From Mycobacterium sp. DL99 (lineage in GTDB: Bacteria > Actinomycetota > Actinomycetes > Mycobacteriales > Mycobacteriaceae): 64,000 bases of DNA. The notes below the pieces were generated by a model. The model was not told the origin of the DNA. It ran no database searches and saw only the letters and a program-made list of their open reading frames with translations. A program made the translations under genes and the position numbers. The DNA lies in contig NZ_SJOM01000007.1 of assembly GCF_004762045.1 (NCBI RefSeq), forward strand, positions 4,217,451-4,281,450, in the 5' to 3' direction. Positions 42,358 to 50,622 of the stretch are shown here, piece after piece; position 1 is the first letter of the stretch; every line of letters begins with the position of its first letter.

Positions 42358-43812
42358 TCAGACCGGCAGCAACCCGTCGATCACCGCGGCCAGCTGCTTG
42401 GCCGAGCGGCACTCGTGCATCGGGATCGTTTCGAGGTATTTCGGCACCGCGGAATCCCCGCTGCCCCACAGGTGCTTGGGCTCCGGGTTGAGCCAGTGCG
42501 CGTGACGGCTGGCCGACACCATGTGTGCCAGCAGCGCCGTCTCGGGGTTGCGGTAGTTGTTCCGACCATCGCCCAACACCAGCAGCGAGCTGCGCGGCGA
42601 CAGCACGTTGGGGTACTTGTCCAGGAATGATACGAAGGCGTGGCCGTAGTCCGAGTGCCCGTCGCGGGTGTAGACGCCCGCCTCACGGGTGATGCGCTGC
42701 ACCGCCACCGCCAGATCGGCCTCCGGCCCGAACATGTCGGTGACCTCGTCGGTGGTGTCGATGAAGGCGAAGACGCGCACCCGGGAGAACTGCTGGCGCA
42801 GCGCCGAGACCAGCATCAGGGTGAAGTGGCTGAACCCGGCCACCGACCCGGATACATCGCAGAGCACCACGAGCTCGGGACGGGCCGGATGCGGTTTCTT
42901 GAGCACCACGTCGATCGGCACACCGCCGGTGGACATCGACTTGCGCAGCGTCTTGCGCAGGTCGATCTCCCCGGACCGGGAGCGGCGGCGCCGGGCCGCC
43001 AGCCGGGTCGCCAACGTGCGGGCCAGCGGCTGCACGGTCTTGCGCATCTGACGGAGCTGCTCACCGGAGGCGCGCAGGAACTCGACGTTCTCGGCCAGCT
43101 GCGGCACCCCGTACATCTGCACGTGGTCGCGGCCCAACTGCTCGGCGGTGCGGCGCTTGGTCTCGGACTCGACCATCTTGCGCAGCTGGGAGATGCGCTG
43201 CGCGGCCAGGGCCTTGGCGATCTCCTCCTGGGTCGGCGTGGGCTCGTCGCCGTAGGGGGCGAGCAGCCCGGCCAGCAGCCGACCCTCGAGATCGTCGAGG
43301 CTCATGGCCTTGAGCGCCTGATACGACGAGTACGACGGGCCGCGGCTGGAGTTGTAGCGGCCGTAGGCCTCGACGATCCTGGCGATCATCGCCGCCATCC
43401 GGTCGTCGAGGTTGGCCAGGTCCTCGTTGTCGGCCAGCATCTTCACCAACGCGTCGCGCATCGCCTCGATGTCCTCGGGCGGCAGCTGCAGCCGATCCTC
43501 ACCACCTGTGTCGCCCTCGTCCTCGTCCTCGAGCACGGTGCGTGCGCCCAGCGCAGCCGGGAAGAACAGGTCGAACATCGCGTCGTAGGTCTCGCGGTGG
43601 TCGGGGCGCCGCAGCACCGCGCACGCAATGCCCTCGCGCAGCGCTTCACGATTGCCCAACCCGAGCACGGTGATCACCCGACCGGCATCCACGGTTTCCG
43701 ACGGGCCGACCGAGATTCCTTGCCCGCGAAGGGCTTCGACGAACTCGACGAGGTGCCCGGGCAGGCCGTGCGGGGCCAGCGGCTGGGGCGGTCGAACCCG
43801 GCGCGGGGTCAT
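42358..43812 (-). CDS. VWA-domain protein, CoxE-like (Rv2425c type)
   Basis: This 484-residue protein has a VWA domain in the C-terminal half with the MIDAS motif VVLCDVSGSVAGFSHF. The N-terminal half is helical, with a long acidic stretch (EDEDEGDTGGEDR). CoxE-like VWA proteins work with MoxR ATPases as chaperones that insert cofactors or metals. Its ATG shares a base with the stop of the MoxR gene (TGATG). The client in mycobacteria is unknown. Confidence 0.88.
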   Translation of the reverse strand: MTPRRVRPPQPLAPHGLPGHLVEFVEALRGQGISVGPSETVDAGRVITVLGLGNREALREGIACAVLRRPDHRETYDAMFDLFFPAALGARTVLEDEDEGDTGGEDRLQLPPEDIEAMRDALVKMLADNEDLANLDDRMAAMIARIVEAYGRYNSSRGPSYSSYQALKAMSLDDLEGRLLAGLLAPYGDEPTPTQEEIAKALAAQRISQLRKMVESETKRRTAEQLGRDHVQMYGVPQLAENVEFLRASGEQLRQMRKTVQPLARTLATRLAARRRRSRSGEIDLRKTLRKSMSTGGVPIDVVLKKPHPARPELVVLCDVSGSVAGFSHFTLMLVSALRQQFSRVRVFAFIDTTDEVTDMFGPEADLAVAVQRITREAGVYTRDGHSDYGHAFVSFLDKYPNVLSPRSSLLVLGDGRNNYRNPETALLAHMVSASRHAHWLNPEPKHLWGSGDSAVPKYLETIPMHECRSAKQLAAVIDGLLPV

Positions 43813-44699
43813 CAGTTGAGCCTGAGCTCGCCGGCAGCCTTGACCTGGTCGGACTGGTGTTTGAGCACCACACCGAGGGTGGCGGCGATCATCTCGTCGT
43901 CGATGGTGTCCAGGCCCAGGGCCAGCACCGTGCGGCCCCAGTCGATGGTCTCGGCGACCGACGGCACCTTCTTGAGCTGCATACCGCGCATCACGCCGAT
44001 GATCTTCACCAGCTCTCCTGCGATGTGCTCGGGTAGTTCGGGCACCCGGGACAGCAGGATGCGGCGCTCCAGGTCCGGATCCGGGAAGTCGATGTGCAGG
44101 AACAGGCAGCGACGCTTGAGCGCCTCGGAGAGCTCACGGGTGGCATTCGAGGTGAGCAGCACGAACGGCGGCCGCTCCGCGGTGATCGTGCCGAGTTCGG
44201 GGACGGTCACCGCGAAATCGGAGAGCACCTCCAGCAGCAGGCCCTCGATCTCGATGTCAGCCTTGTCCGTCTCGTCGATCAGCAGCACGGTCGGGTCGGT
44301 GCGCTTGATCGCGGTGAGCAGCGGGCGGGTCAGCAGGAACTCCTCGCTGAACACGTCCATCTTGGTCTGGTCCCAGTCGCCGCCGTTCGCGGTCTGGCCG
44401 GCCTGGATCCGCAGGATCTGCTTGGCGTGGTTCCACTCGTAGAGCGCGCGAGCCTCGTCGACGCCCTCGTAGCACTGCAGGCGGACCAGTTCGGAGCCGG
44501 TGGTCGCTGCCACCGCGCGGGCCAGCTCAGTCTTGCCGACCCCCGCGGGCCCCTCCACGAGCAGCGGCTTACCCAGCCGGTCGGCGAGGAAAACCGCTGT
44601 GGCGGTGGCGGTATCGGGCAGGTATCCGGTCTCCGCCAGGCGCCGCGCGACATCGTCGATGTCGGCGAACAACGGAGCGGGGCGAGCGGGCACGCTCAT
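43812..44699 (-). CDS. MoxR-family AAA+ ATPase (Rv2426c type)
   Basis: This 295-residue ATPase has Walker A EGPAGVGKTEL, Walker B TVLLIDETDKAD and the sensor region FVLLTSNATRELSEALKRRC. It is the energy-using partner of the adjacent VWA protein, and their genes are translationally coupled. It lies 30 bp downstream of proA, though the function is probably separate. Confidence 0.9.
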   Translation of the reverse strand: MSVPARPAPLFADIDDVARRLAETGYLPDTATATAVFLADRLGKPLLVEGPAGVGKTELARAVAATTGSELVRLQCYEGVDEARALYEWNHAKQILRIQAGQTANGGDWDQTKMDVFSEEFLLTRPLLTAIKRTDPTVLLIDETDKADIEIEGLLLEVLSDFAVTVPELGTITAERPPFVLLTSNATRELSEALKRRCLFLHIDFPDPDLERRILLSRVPELPEHIAGELVKIIGVMRGMQLKKVPSVAETIDWGRTVLALGLDTIDDEMIAATLGVVLKHQSDQVKAAGELRLN

Positions 44700-44729
44700 G
44701 TGGTCTCCTGGTCTCTGTCTGGTCGGCGC

Positions 44730-45995
44730 CTAGGCCGGGCGGGTCTGACCGTCTCCCCACACGATCCATTTGGTCGAGGTCAGTTCGGGCAGGCCCATGG
44801 GTCCGCGGGCATGCAGCTTCTGGGTGGAGATGCCGATCTCTGCGCCGAAACCGAACTGCTCTCCGTCGGTGAACGCGGTGGACGCGTTGACCATCACCGC
44901 GGCCGCGTCCACCTGTTCGGTGAAGCGTTGGGCCGCAGCAAGATCCGTTGTCACGATGGCCTCGGTATGACCCGTGCCGTACTCGTTGATGTGGGCGATC
45001 GCGGCGTCGAGCCCGTCGACCACCGCGACGGCGATGTCCATCGAGAGGAACTCGGTGTGCAACTCTTCGTCGGTGGGGTCGGCGTGCACGGTCACCCCGG
45101 CCTCGCGCAGCGCGGCGGTCAGCCGGGGCAGCGCGCTCGCCTTCAGCGCCTCGTCCACGAGCAGGGTCTCGGCGGCATTACAGACGCTGGGACGCCGGGT
45201 CTTGGAGTTCAGCAGGATCTTCTCGGCCACGTCGATGTCGGCCGAGGAATGAACGTAGACATGGCAATTGCCGACACCGGTCTCGATGGTGGGCACCTGG
45301 GCGTCGCGCACCACGGCCTCGATCAGGCCGGCTCCCCCACGCGGGATAACCACATCGACCAGACCGCGGGCCTGGATCAGGTGGGTGACACTGGCGCGGT
45401 CATGGCTGGGCAGCAGTTGCACGGCGTCCAGCGGCAGGCCCTCCGCTGCCAGCGCAGAACGCAGCGCCGTCACGAGTGCCTCATTGGAACGGACCGCAGA
45501 CGAACTGCCGCGCAGCAGAGCGGCATTGCCCGATTTCAGGGTGAGCCCGAAGGCATCGACCGTGACGTTGGGCCGGCCCTCGTAGACCATACCGACGACG
45601 CCGAGCGGTACCCGCTGCTGACGCAGTTGCAGGCCATTGGGCAGGGTGCGGCCGCGCAACACCTCGCCGACCGGATCGGGCAGCCCGGCGACCTGGCGCA
45701 GACCGGCAGAGATGCCGTCGACCCGCTGCGGGTTGAGCGCCAGGCGGTCCAGGATCGACTCAGGGGTCCCGGCCTCACGCGCGGCCTCGACATCGGCGGC
45801 GTTGGCGGCGAGGATCTCGTGAACATGGGCGAGCACGCTGTCGGCGGCGGCATGCAGCGCGCGGTTCTTGGTCTCGGCGCTCAGGGTGCCCAGGACGCGG
45901 GCGGCGACTCGCGCCCGACGCGCCGCCTCGTGCACCTGATCGCGCAGGTCGGCGTGCGGCACCGCAGTCGTCGGTGACTCTGTCTGAACGCTCAT
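44730..45995 (-). CDS. proA: Gamma-glutamyl phosphate reductase
   Basis: This 421-residue aldehyde dehydrogenase-fold enzyme has the ProA motif VGMVYEGRPNVTVDAFGLTL, IPRGGAGLIEAVVRDAQVPT and KTRRPSVCNAAETLLVDEAL with the catalytic cysteine. It makes glutamate-5-semialdehyde for proline synthesis. Its partner proB is 10 kb away at 56766-55645, as in M. tuberculosis. Confidence 0.95.
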   Translation of the reverse strand: MSVQTESPTTAVPHADLRDQVHEAARRARVAARVLGTLSAETKNRALHAAADSVLAHVHEILAANAADVEAAREAGTPESILDRLALNPQRVDGISAGLRQVAGLPDPVGEVLRGRTLPNGLQLRQQRVPLGVVGMVYEGRPNVTVDAFGLTLKSGNAALLRGSSSAVRSNEALVTALRSALAAEGLPLDAVQLLPSHDRASVTHLIQARGLVDVVIPRGGAGLIEAVVRDAQVPTIETGVGNCHVYVHSSADIDVAEKILLNSKTRRPSVCNAAETLLVDEALKASALPRLTAALREAGVTVHADPTDEELHTEFLSMDIAVAVVDGLDAAIAHINEYGTGHTEAIVTTDLAAAQRFTEQVDAAAVMVNASTAFTDGEQFGFGAEIGISTQKLHARGPMGLPELTSTKWIVWGDGQTRPA

Positions 45996-46078
45996 CTAGC
46001 CAGCGTATCGGAGGAGTTGACGTCCTTCGACAGGTGTCAGCCGCCACTGACGGCCCGGCCCGGTTAGCCTTTTTATCT

Positions 46079-46939
46079 ATGGCCGCAGCGCGGGTTTGCG
46101 TCGTCGGGAGTATCAACGCCGATCTCACGTTCACCGTCGGTGCGCTGCCGCGCCCAGGACAGACGGTGCTCGCGTCGTCGCTGTCGTCGGCGCCCGGCGG
46201 CAAGGGCGGCAACCAGGCGGTGGCCGCCGCGCGGGCAGGCGCCGACGTCGAGCTGGTGGCCGCGGTGGGTGACGACCCAGCCGCCGCGATCCTGCGCCGT
46301 CATCTCCAGGCAAACGGAGTCGGCGCCGATGCCGTGGCGTGTGTGCCCGGCCCGAGCGGGTCGGCCGCGATCCTCGTCGACGCTGTCGGGGAGAACTGCA
46401 TCGTGGTGGCGCCGGGCGCCAACTCGCGGCTCGAGGTGGATTCCGCGGCGGCCCGCTCGGCCATCGTCTGGAGCGAGGTCACCTTGATCCAGTTGGAGAT
46501 CCCGGTGACGACGGCGATCGCCGCGGCCAAGCTGGCCCGGGCAGCCGGGGCGGTGGTGATGCTCAACGCATCGCCGGGAGGGACGCCGGCCCATCATCTG
46601 CTGGCGTTGTCGGAACTGGTCGACGTGGTGGTGGTGAACGAGACCGAGGCGTCCGACTGGCACTGGCCGGTGCGGCATCTGGTGATCACCCGGGGCGCAC
46701 GTGGAGCCAGCTATCTGGGCGACGACGAACGCTTCGACGTGCCGTCCCCGTCGGTGCGGGCGCTGGACACCGCCGGGGCCGGTGACGTGTTCGCCGGGGT
46801 GCTGGCCGCGGGGTGGACCGCCGGCCACGAGCAGGCCCTGCGCCGCGCATGTGCGGCCGGAGCACTGGCCACCTTGGTGCGCGGGGCCGGCAACTGCGCG
46901 CCGTCGGCCGCTGACATCGATGCCGTCCTGACGCACTGA
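46079..46939 (+). CDS. rbsK: Ribokinase-like PfkB-family sugar kinase
   Basis: This 286-residue PfkB kinase has VCVVGSINADLTFTVGALPR, SSAPGGKGGNQAVAAARAGA and ALDTAGAGDVFAGVLAAGWT (anion hole and base Asp). It phosphorylates a pentose, probably ribose. ATG 46079 is 8 nt after TAGCCT (46065-46070), so the mRNA may be leaderless; upstream codons would overlap the divergent proA start. No ribose transporter is next to it. Position matches Rv2436. Confidence 0.88.
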   Translation: MAAARVCVVGSINADLTFTVGALPRPGQTVLASSLSSAPGGKGGNQAVAAARAGADVELVAAVGDDPAAAILRRHLQANGVGADAVACVPGPSGSAAILVDAVGENCIVVAPGANSRLEVDSAAARSAIVWSEVTLIQLEIPVTTAIAAAKLARAAGAVVMLNASPGGTPAHHLLALSELVDVVVVNETEASDWHWPVRHLVITRGARGASYLGDDERFDVPSPSVRALDTAGAGDVFAGVLAAGWTAGHEQALRRACAAGALATLVRGAGNCAPSAADIDAVLTH

Positions 46940-46983
46940 TACGAGCAACTGAAGGCGATACCGTTGGCGTTATAGTCGCCAGC

Positions 46984-47808
46984 ATGACTCAGGGACTGAC
47001 CCCACGACCGCCCGAAGGCGACTGGCTGGGCACGCCGTATCTGAAGTTCGAGCGGCAGGGCCCGTTCGGCGTGGTCACCCTGGATCGCCCCGAGGCCCGC
47101 AATGCGATGACCCCGGCGATGTACTTCGGCATCCGGTACGCGGTCACCCACGTCGAGGCGGACCCGGATCTGGCCGGACTGCTGATCACCGGTACCGGGG
47201 ACGTGTTCGCCCCCGGCGGTGACCTCGGCGGCGGCAACGGCGTCGATGACTGGATGAGCTTCGGCGCGGCCCTCTCGATGGACGTCACCCCGTTCGAAAC
47301 CCTGCGCCAATCGGTCAAGCCGGTGGTAAGTGCGGTCAACGGGCTGTGTCAGGGCGGTGGGCTGCAGATCGCGATCTGCAGCGACATGGCCGTGGTCAGC
47401 GACCGCGCCACGTTCCGGGTGCCGGAGTTGTACCGCGGCATCGCCGACACGTATTACAGCCAGATGCTGGCCCGTCTGATCGGCCCGGTCCGCACCCGCG
47501 ACCTGATGTTCACCGGGCGCACCCTGACCGCGCAGGAGGCGGTCGACTGGGGCATGGTTGCCAGGGTCGCGCCGCACGACGAATTACTCTCTGCCGCAAC
47601 CGAAGTGCTCACCCAATGCTGCCGGACCGCACCCCGGGCCCGCGGAGTGGTCAAGTCCAGCCTGGACAGCTACATGGGCCTCTACGACCGGATCGGCATG
47701 AAAGCCAGCTACAGCGGCGACGAGGCGATGGAGGGATTCCAGGCGTTCAAGGCGCGTCGCTCACCCGAATGGGTGCATCCGGACCTGCGTGGTGAGGGCC
47801 GGCTCTAG
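46984..47808 (+). CDS. Enoyl-CoA hydratase/isomerase-family protein
   Basis: This 274-residue crotonase-fold protein has VVTLDRPEARNAMTPAMYFG, the oxyanion segments AGLLITGTGDVFAPGGDLGG and VNGLCQGGGLQIAICSDMAV, and a C-terminal helical region. The two catalytic glutamates of classic hydratases are not obvious at the standard sites, so isomerase or another acyl-CoA role is possible. TATAGT at 46971-46976 sits 7 nt before the ATG, fitting leaderless expression. The gene meets the convergent hydrolase gene with a 4-bp overlap. Confidence 0.83.
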   Translation: MTQGLTPRPPEGDWLGTPYLKFERQGPFGVVTLDRPEARNAMTPAMYFGIRYAVTHVEADPDLAGLLITGTGDVFAPGGDLGGGNGVDDWMSFGAALSMDVTPFETLRQSVKPVVSAVNGLCQGGGLQIAICSDMAVVSDRATFRVPELYRGIADTYYSQMLARLIGPVRTRDLMFTGRTLTAQEAVDWGMVARVAPHDELLSAATEVLTQCCRTAPRARGVVKSSLDSYMGLYDRIGMKASYSGDEAMEGFQAFKARRSPEWVHPDLRGEGRL

Positions 47809-50483
47809 ACGCTCACCACCTCCTGAGCGGCGTCGGCCGCGGGCTGCACGTTGGCGCCGGGCCCGGCGGTCGGCAGGGACACCTGAACATTGGAAATGTT
47901 GATCGCGCCGAACTGGGTGAAGTTGAGGAACGACGTCGCCGAGGTGGTGATCTGCACCGTGGCGGTGTGGCCGGGTTCCAGCGTGTAGGCCACCGCCTCC
48001 ATCGGAATGGTGACGGTGTGCTCCTTGCCGTCGAGGGTGACCGGAATCGGTGTGACGATATTGCCGATCACCTGTCCGGTCTGGTCATCGACGATCTGGG
48101 CGTAGACGTGGCGGCTCGTGCCGATCCCGGAGTAGGTCATCGTCAGTTGGGGCGCGCCGACGACCTGAGTCGGGGTGTCCGACGGCGCGGTCACCTTGAT
48201 GTTCACCGCGTTGGCGGCCTTGGTGCCGTCACCGAGCCCGAACGGGATCCCTGCGGCGCCCGGTCCGGAACCGCCGAGGATCGGCACGATTCCGAGTACG
48301 CCGCCGCTGCCCGACGCAGTGACCGGAGTCCCGGTGAAATTCGGGTCGGTCGGCAGGAGGTCGGACGTGTAGTGGTCGCCGTTCTGATCGATCCACTGGA
48401 ACTTGGGCAGGCCGTCGTCGACGGCTTCGCCCTTGTGCTTGACGTAGGTGTCCAGCCAGGCCATCGTCGCGGTCTCGACCATCTCGATGCTGTCACCGGC
48501 CGGAGTTTCGCAGTTGCCGTGGCCGCCGCAGAACCAGACCATCTTCACCGGCACGCCGTTGGCGTCCAGGATCTGCGCATTGTCCATCGCCTGCTGCAGC
48601 GGGAACAGCACGTCGACCGTGCCCTGGATGATCAGTGTCGGCGCGGTGATCTTGTTGACCAGCACGGTCGGTCCGCTACTGGCCAGCAGGGCTTGCTGCT
48701 CGGGGGTCAGAATGCCGAGCAGTCCGCCGGTCAGGATCCCGCCATACAGCTGTGAATTGATGTTCGCTCCCGATGTCACCAACGACAGCAACAGCAGCCC
48801 GGCGTACGACGTCTTGAACGCCTCGTTGGGGTAGAGCGAACTGTTCAGCGAATTCCACGCGATCGTCGGGACGATTGCGTCGATCCGGTTGTCGGTACCG
48901 GCGGCCACCCACTGAATGCCGCCGCCGTACGAAGGGCCCACCATGCCCATCCGCGGATCATTCACATCGTCGAGCTGCGTGCTCGACTGCTTTGCGACGT
49001 AGTCGATCATGGCGGACACATCACGGCCCTCATAGAACGGGCTGTCCAGCTGAAGGATTCCACCCGAGTCGTGCTCGCCGCGCGAATCCCAGGTGACGAC
49101 GTTGTAGCCGGCGTTACGGAACGTGCCGACACCGGTGGCGCCGCCGGAGTACGGGTTGGTGTCACCCGCGCTGGACAGACCCGCGCCGCTGAAGATGGTC
49201 GGCGCCTTGTCCCCTTCCTGGAGGCCCGACGCCGGGAAGTAGTTCATGCTGATCTGTGCGCCGTCGAAGGACGTCACCTTGACCGTGTAGGCCACCGGGG
49301 TGCCCGCCGGTGCCAGCTCACCGACGTCGACGTTGACGTCCACCACCTCGGACTTGCCGATGAGCGGCGCCAACACGTCGTTCACGATCGGTATCTGATG
49401 CACGATCACCAGCACCTGCGGCACGAACGAGCCCACGATCGGGATCTGTTGCAGCGCAGCATCAAACGCCGTGGTCTCGGCGACCAGGACGGTGAACTTC
49501 TCCTTGCCGCCGCTGTCGACGACCGTCGCGTAGGGCAGGAACGTGAAGGTGCCGTTGGCCGAACTGAGCCGCACCTTGCCGCCTCCACTCGGATCACCGA
49601 TCACGGTGTAGGTGAGCGGCAGTCCGCTGGAACTGGTGGCCTCCGTGGTGCCGTGGATGATGCCGTCGGTGATACCGACCGACGGAGCCGCGGTGATCCC
49701 GCCGGTGGCACCCACGGTGGGCGACACGGCGGCGGTGGAGAACTCCCGACGCGCGGCGGCCAGCAGAACCCACTCGGCGGGCGAATCCGTCCTGGGCGCG
49801 GTAGGCGAGTTTCCGGCCAGTGTCCTGGCGATGTCATTGACCACGGTCTCGATCAGGCCCCGCACGGGAGCCGCCGCGGCAGGCGCCTGTTGTCCGGCCT
49901 TCACCGTCGCGATGAGGGCCGGTTTCGTTGCGGGCTCATCACCGACGGTGGTTTCGACGGCCTCGATCGTGGGCTCTTCATCGACCGCACCCGGCTCCGG
50001 GGTCTGAGCGTGATCGCCCAGCGGCCGGGGCAGTTTCGGCTTGGCCGAAGCCAGGCCCCGCAACGTCTCGGCAGGCTTGGTGACCTTGAGTTTCTCGGCC
50101 GCCCCGGCGGCGGGGTCTGAGTCGCTGCCATGACGGGTCAGGCCGGCCTCGACCTTCGCCTGGACCTCCGACAGCCGGTCGTTGATCGATTGCACGACGT
50201 CGGACTTCGGCGTCGTCGAACTCACGCGGTGACGGCCGGATTCACCGAGCGTGGCCGCGCGGTCCTTGATCGCCGCGCGTACCGCCGCCTGCCGCAACGA
50301 GCGGGCACTCTGCCGGTCCTTGGTTGGGCCCTTCTTGGCCGCCGGCGCGGATGGGGACTCAGCCGACGTGTCACTGGAACCGAGCGACGCCGAGGCCACC
50401 GGGGCGCCCAGGACGACAGCCGACCCGACCCCGAGTGCGATTGCCAATCCACCTACCCGACCGACGTACTTCGCAGCACCCAA
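47805..50483 (-). CDS. Large exported alpha/beta-hydrolase (CocE/NonD type)
   Basis: This 892-residue protein has a signal peptide (GLAIALGVGSAVVLGAPVASA), a low-complexity Ala/Pro/Lys linker to about residue 230, a beta-rich domain to about 380, and an alpha/beta-hydrolase core. The nucleophile elbow is MVGPSYGGGIQW, the acid is probably Asp in IIQGTVDVLFPL and the base His in CGGHGNCE. A C-terminal beta-jellyroll ends the protein as in X-Pro peptidase/cocaine esterase relatives. TTG 50483 follows GAGGAGG and gives the common mycobacterial start MGAAKYVGR. Substrate unknown: ester or amide at the cell surface. Confidence 0.8.
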   Translation of the reverse strand: MGAAKYVGRVGGLAIALGVGSAVVLGAPVASASLGSSDTSAESPSAPAAKKGPTKDRQSARSLRQAAVRAAIKDRAATLGESGRHRVSSTTPKSDVVQSINDRLSEVQAKVEAGLTRHGSDSDPAAGAAEKLKVTKPAETLRGLASAKPKLPRPLGDHAQTPEPGAVDEEPTIEAVETTVGDEPATKPALIATVKAGQQAPAAAAPVRGLIETVVNDIARTLAGNSPTAPRTDSPAEWVLLAAARREFSTAAVSPTVGATGGITAAPSVGITDGIIHGTTEATSSSGLPLTYTVIGDPSGGGKVRLSSANGTFTFLPYATVVDSGGKEKFTVLVAETTAFDAALQQIPIVGSFVPQVLVIVHQIPIVNDVLAPLIGKSEVVDVNVDVGELAPAGTPVAYTVKVTSFDGAQISMNYFPASGLQEGDKAPTIFSGAGLSSAGDTNPYSGGATGVGTFRNAGYNVVTWDSRGEHDSGGILQLDSPFYEGRDVSAMIDYVAKQSSTQLDDVNDPRMGMVGPSYGGGIQWVAAGTDNRIDAIVPTIAWNSLNSSLYPNEAFKTSYAGLLLLSLVTSGANINSQLYGGILTGGLLGILTPEQQALLASSGPTVLVNKITAPTLIIQGTVDVLFPLQQAMDNAQILDANGVPVKMVWFCGGHGNCETPAGDSIEMVETATMAWLDTYVKHKGEAVDDGLPKFQWIDQNGDHYTSDLLPTDPNFTGTPVTASGSGGVLGIVPILGGSGPGAAGIPFGLGDGTKAANAVNIKVTAPSDTPTQVVGAPQLTMTYSGIGTSRHVYAQIVDDQTGQVIGNIVTPIPVTLDGKEHTVTIPMEAVAYTLEPGHTATVQITTSATSFLNFTQFGAINISNVQVSLPTAGPGANVQPAADAAQEVVSV

Positions 50484-50622
50484 CGCAACCTCCTCGACCC
50501 GGTATCCGGCACCGCCGGACTGTGACCCGACGCACATTAGCGCGGCGATGCGGGCCAGAAGGTTAGCTTGTCAATTTTTTGCGTCGTCAATTGAGCGAAC
50601 CGGCCATTTCGGCCGTCGAGAC

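Noticed and set aside
42640..44442. Long open frame antisense to the VWA and MoxR genes (about 600 codons)
   Set aside because: His/Gln/Arg-rich translation without any motif, while the opposite strand has clear MIDAS and Walker motifs.
44094..45977. Long open frame antisense to MoxR and proA (about 627 codons)
   Set aside because: Covers two well-identified genes and shows only biased composition.
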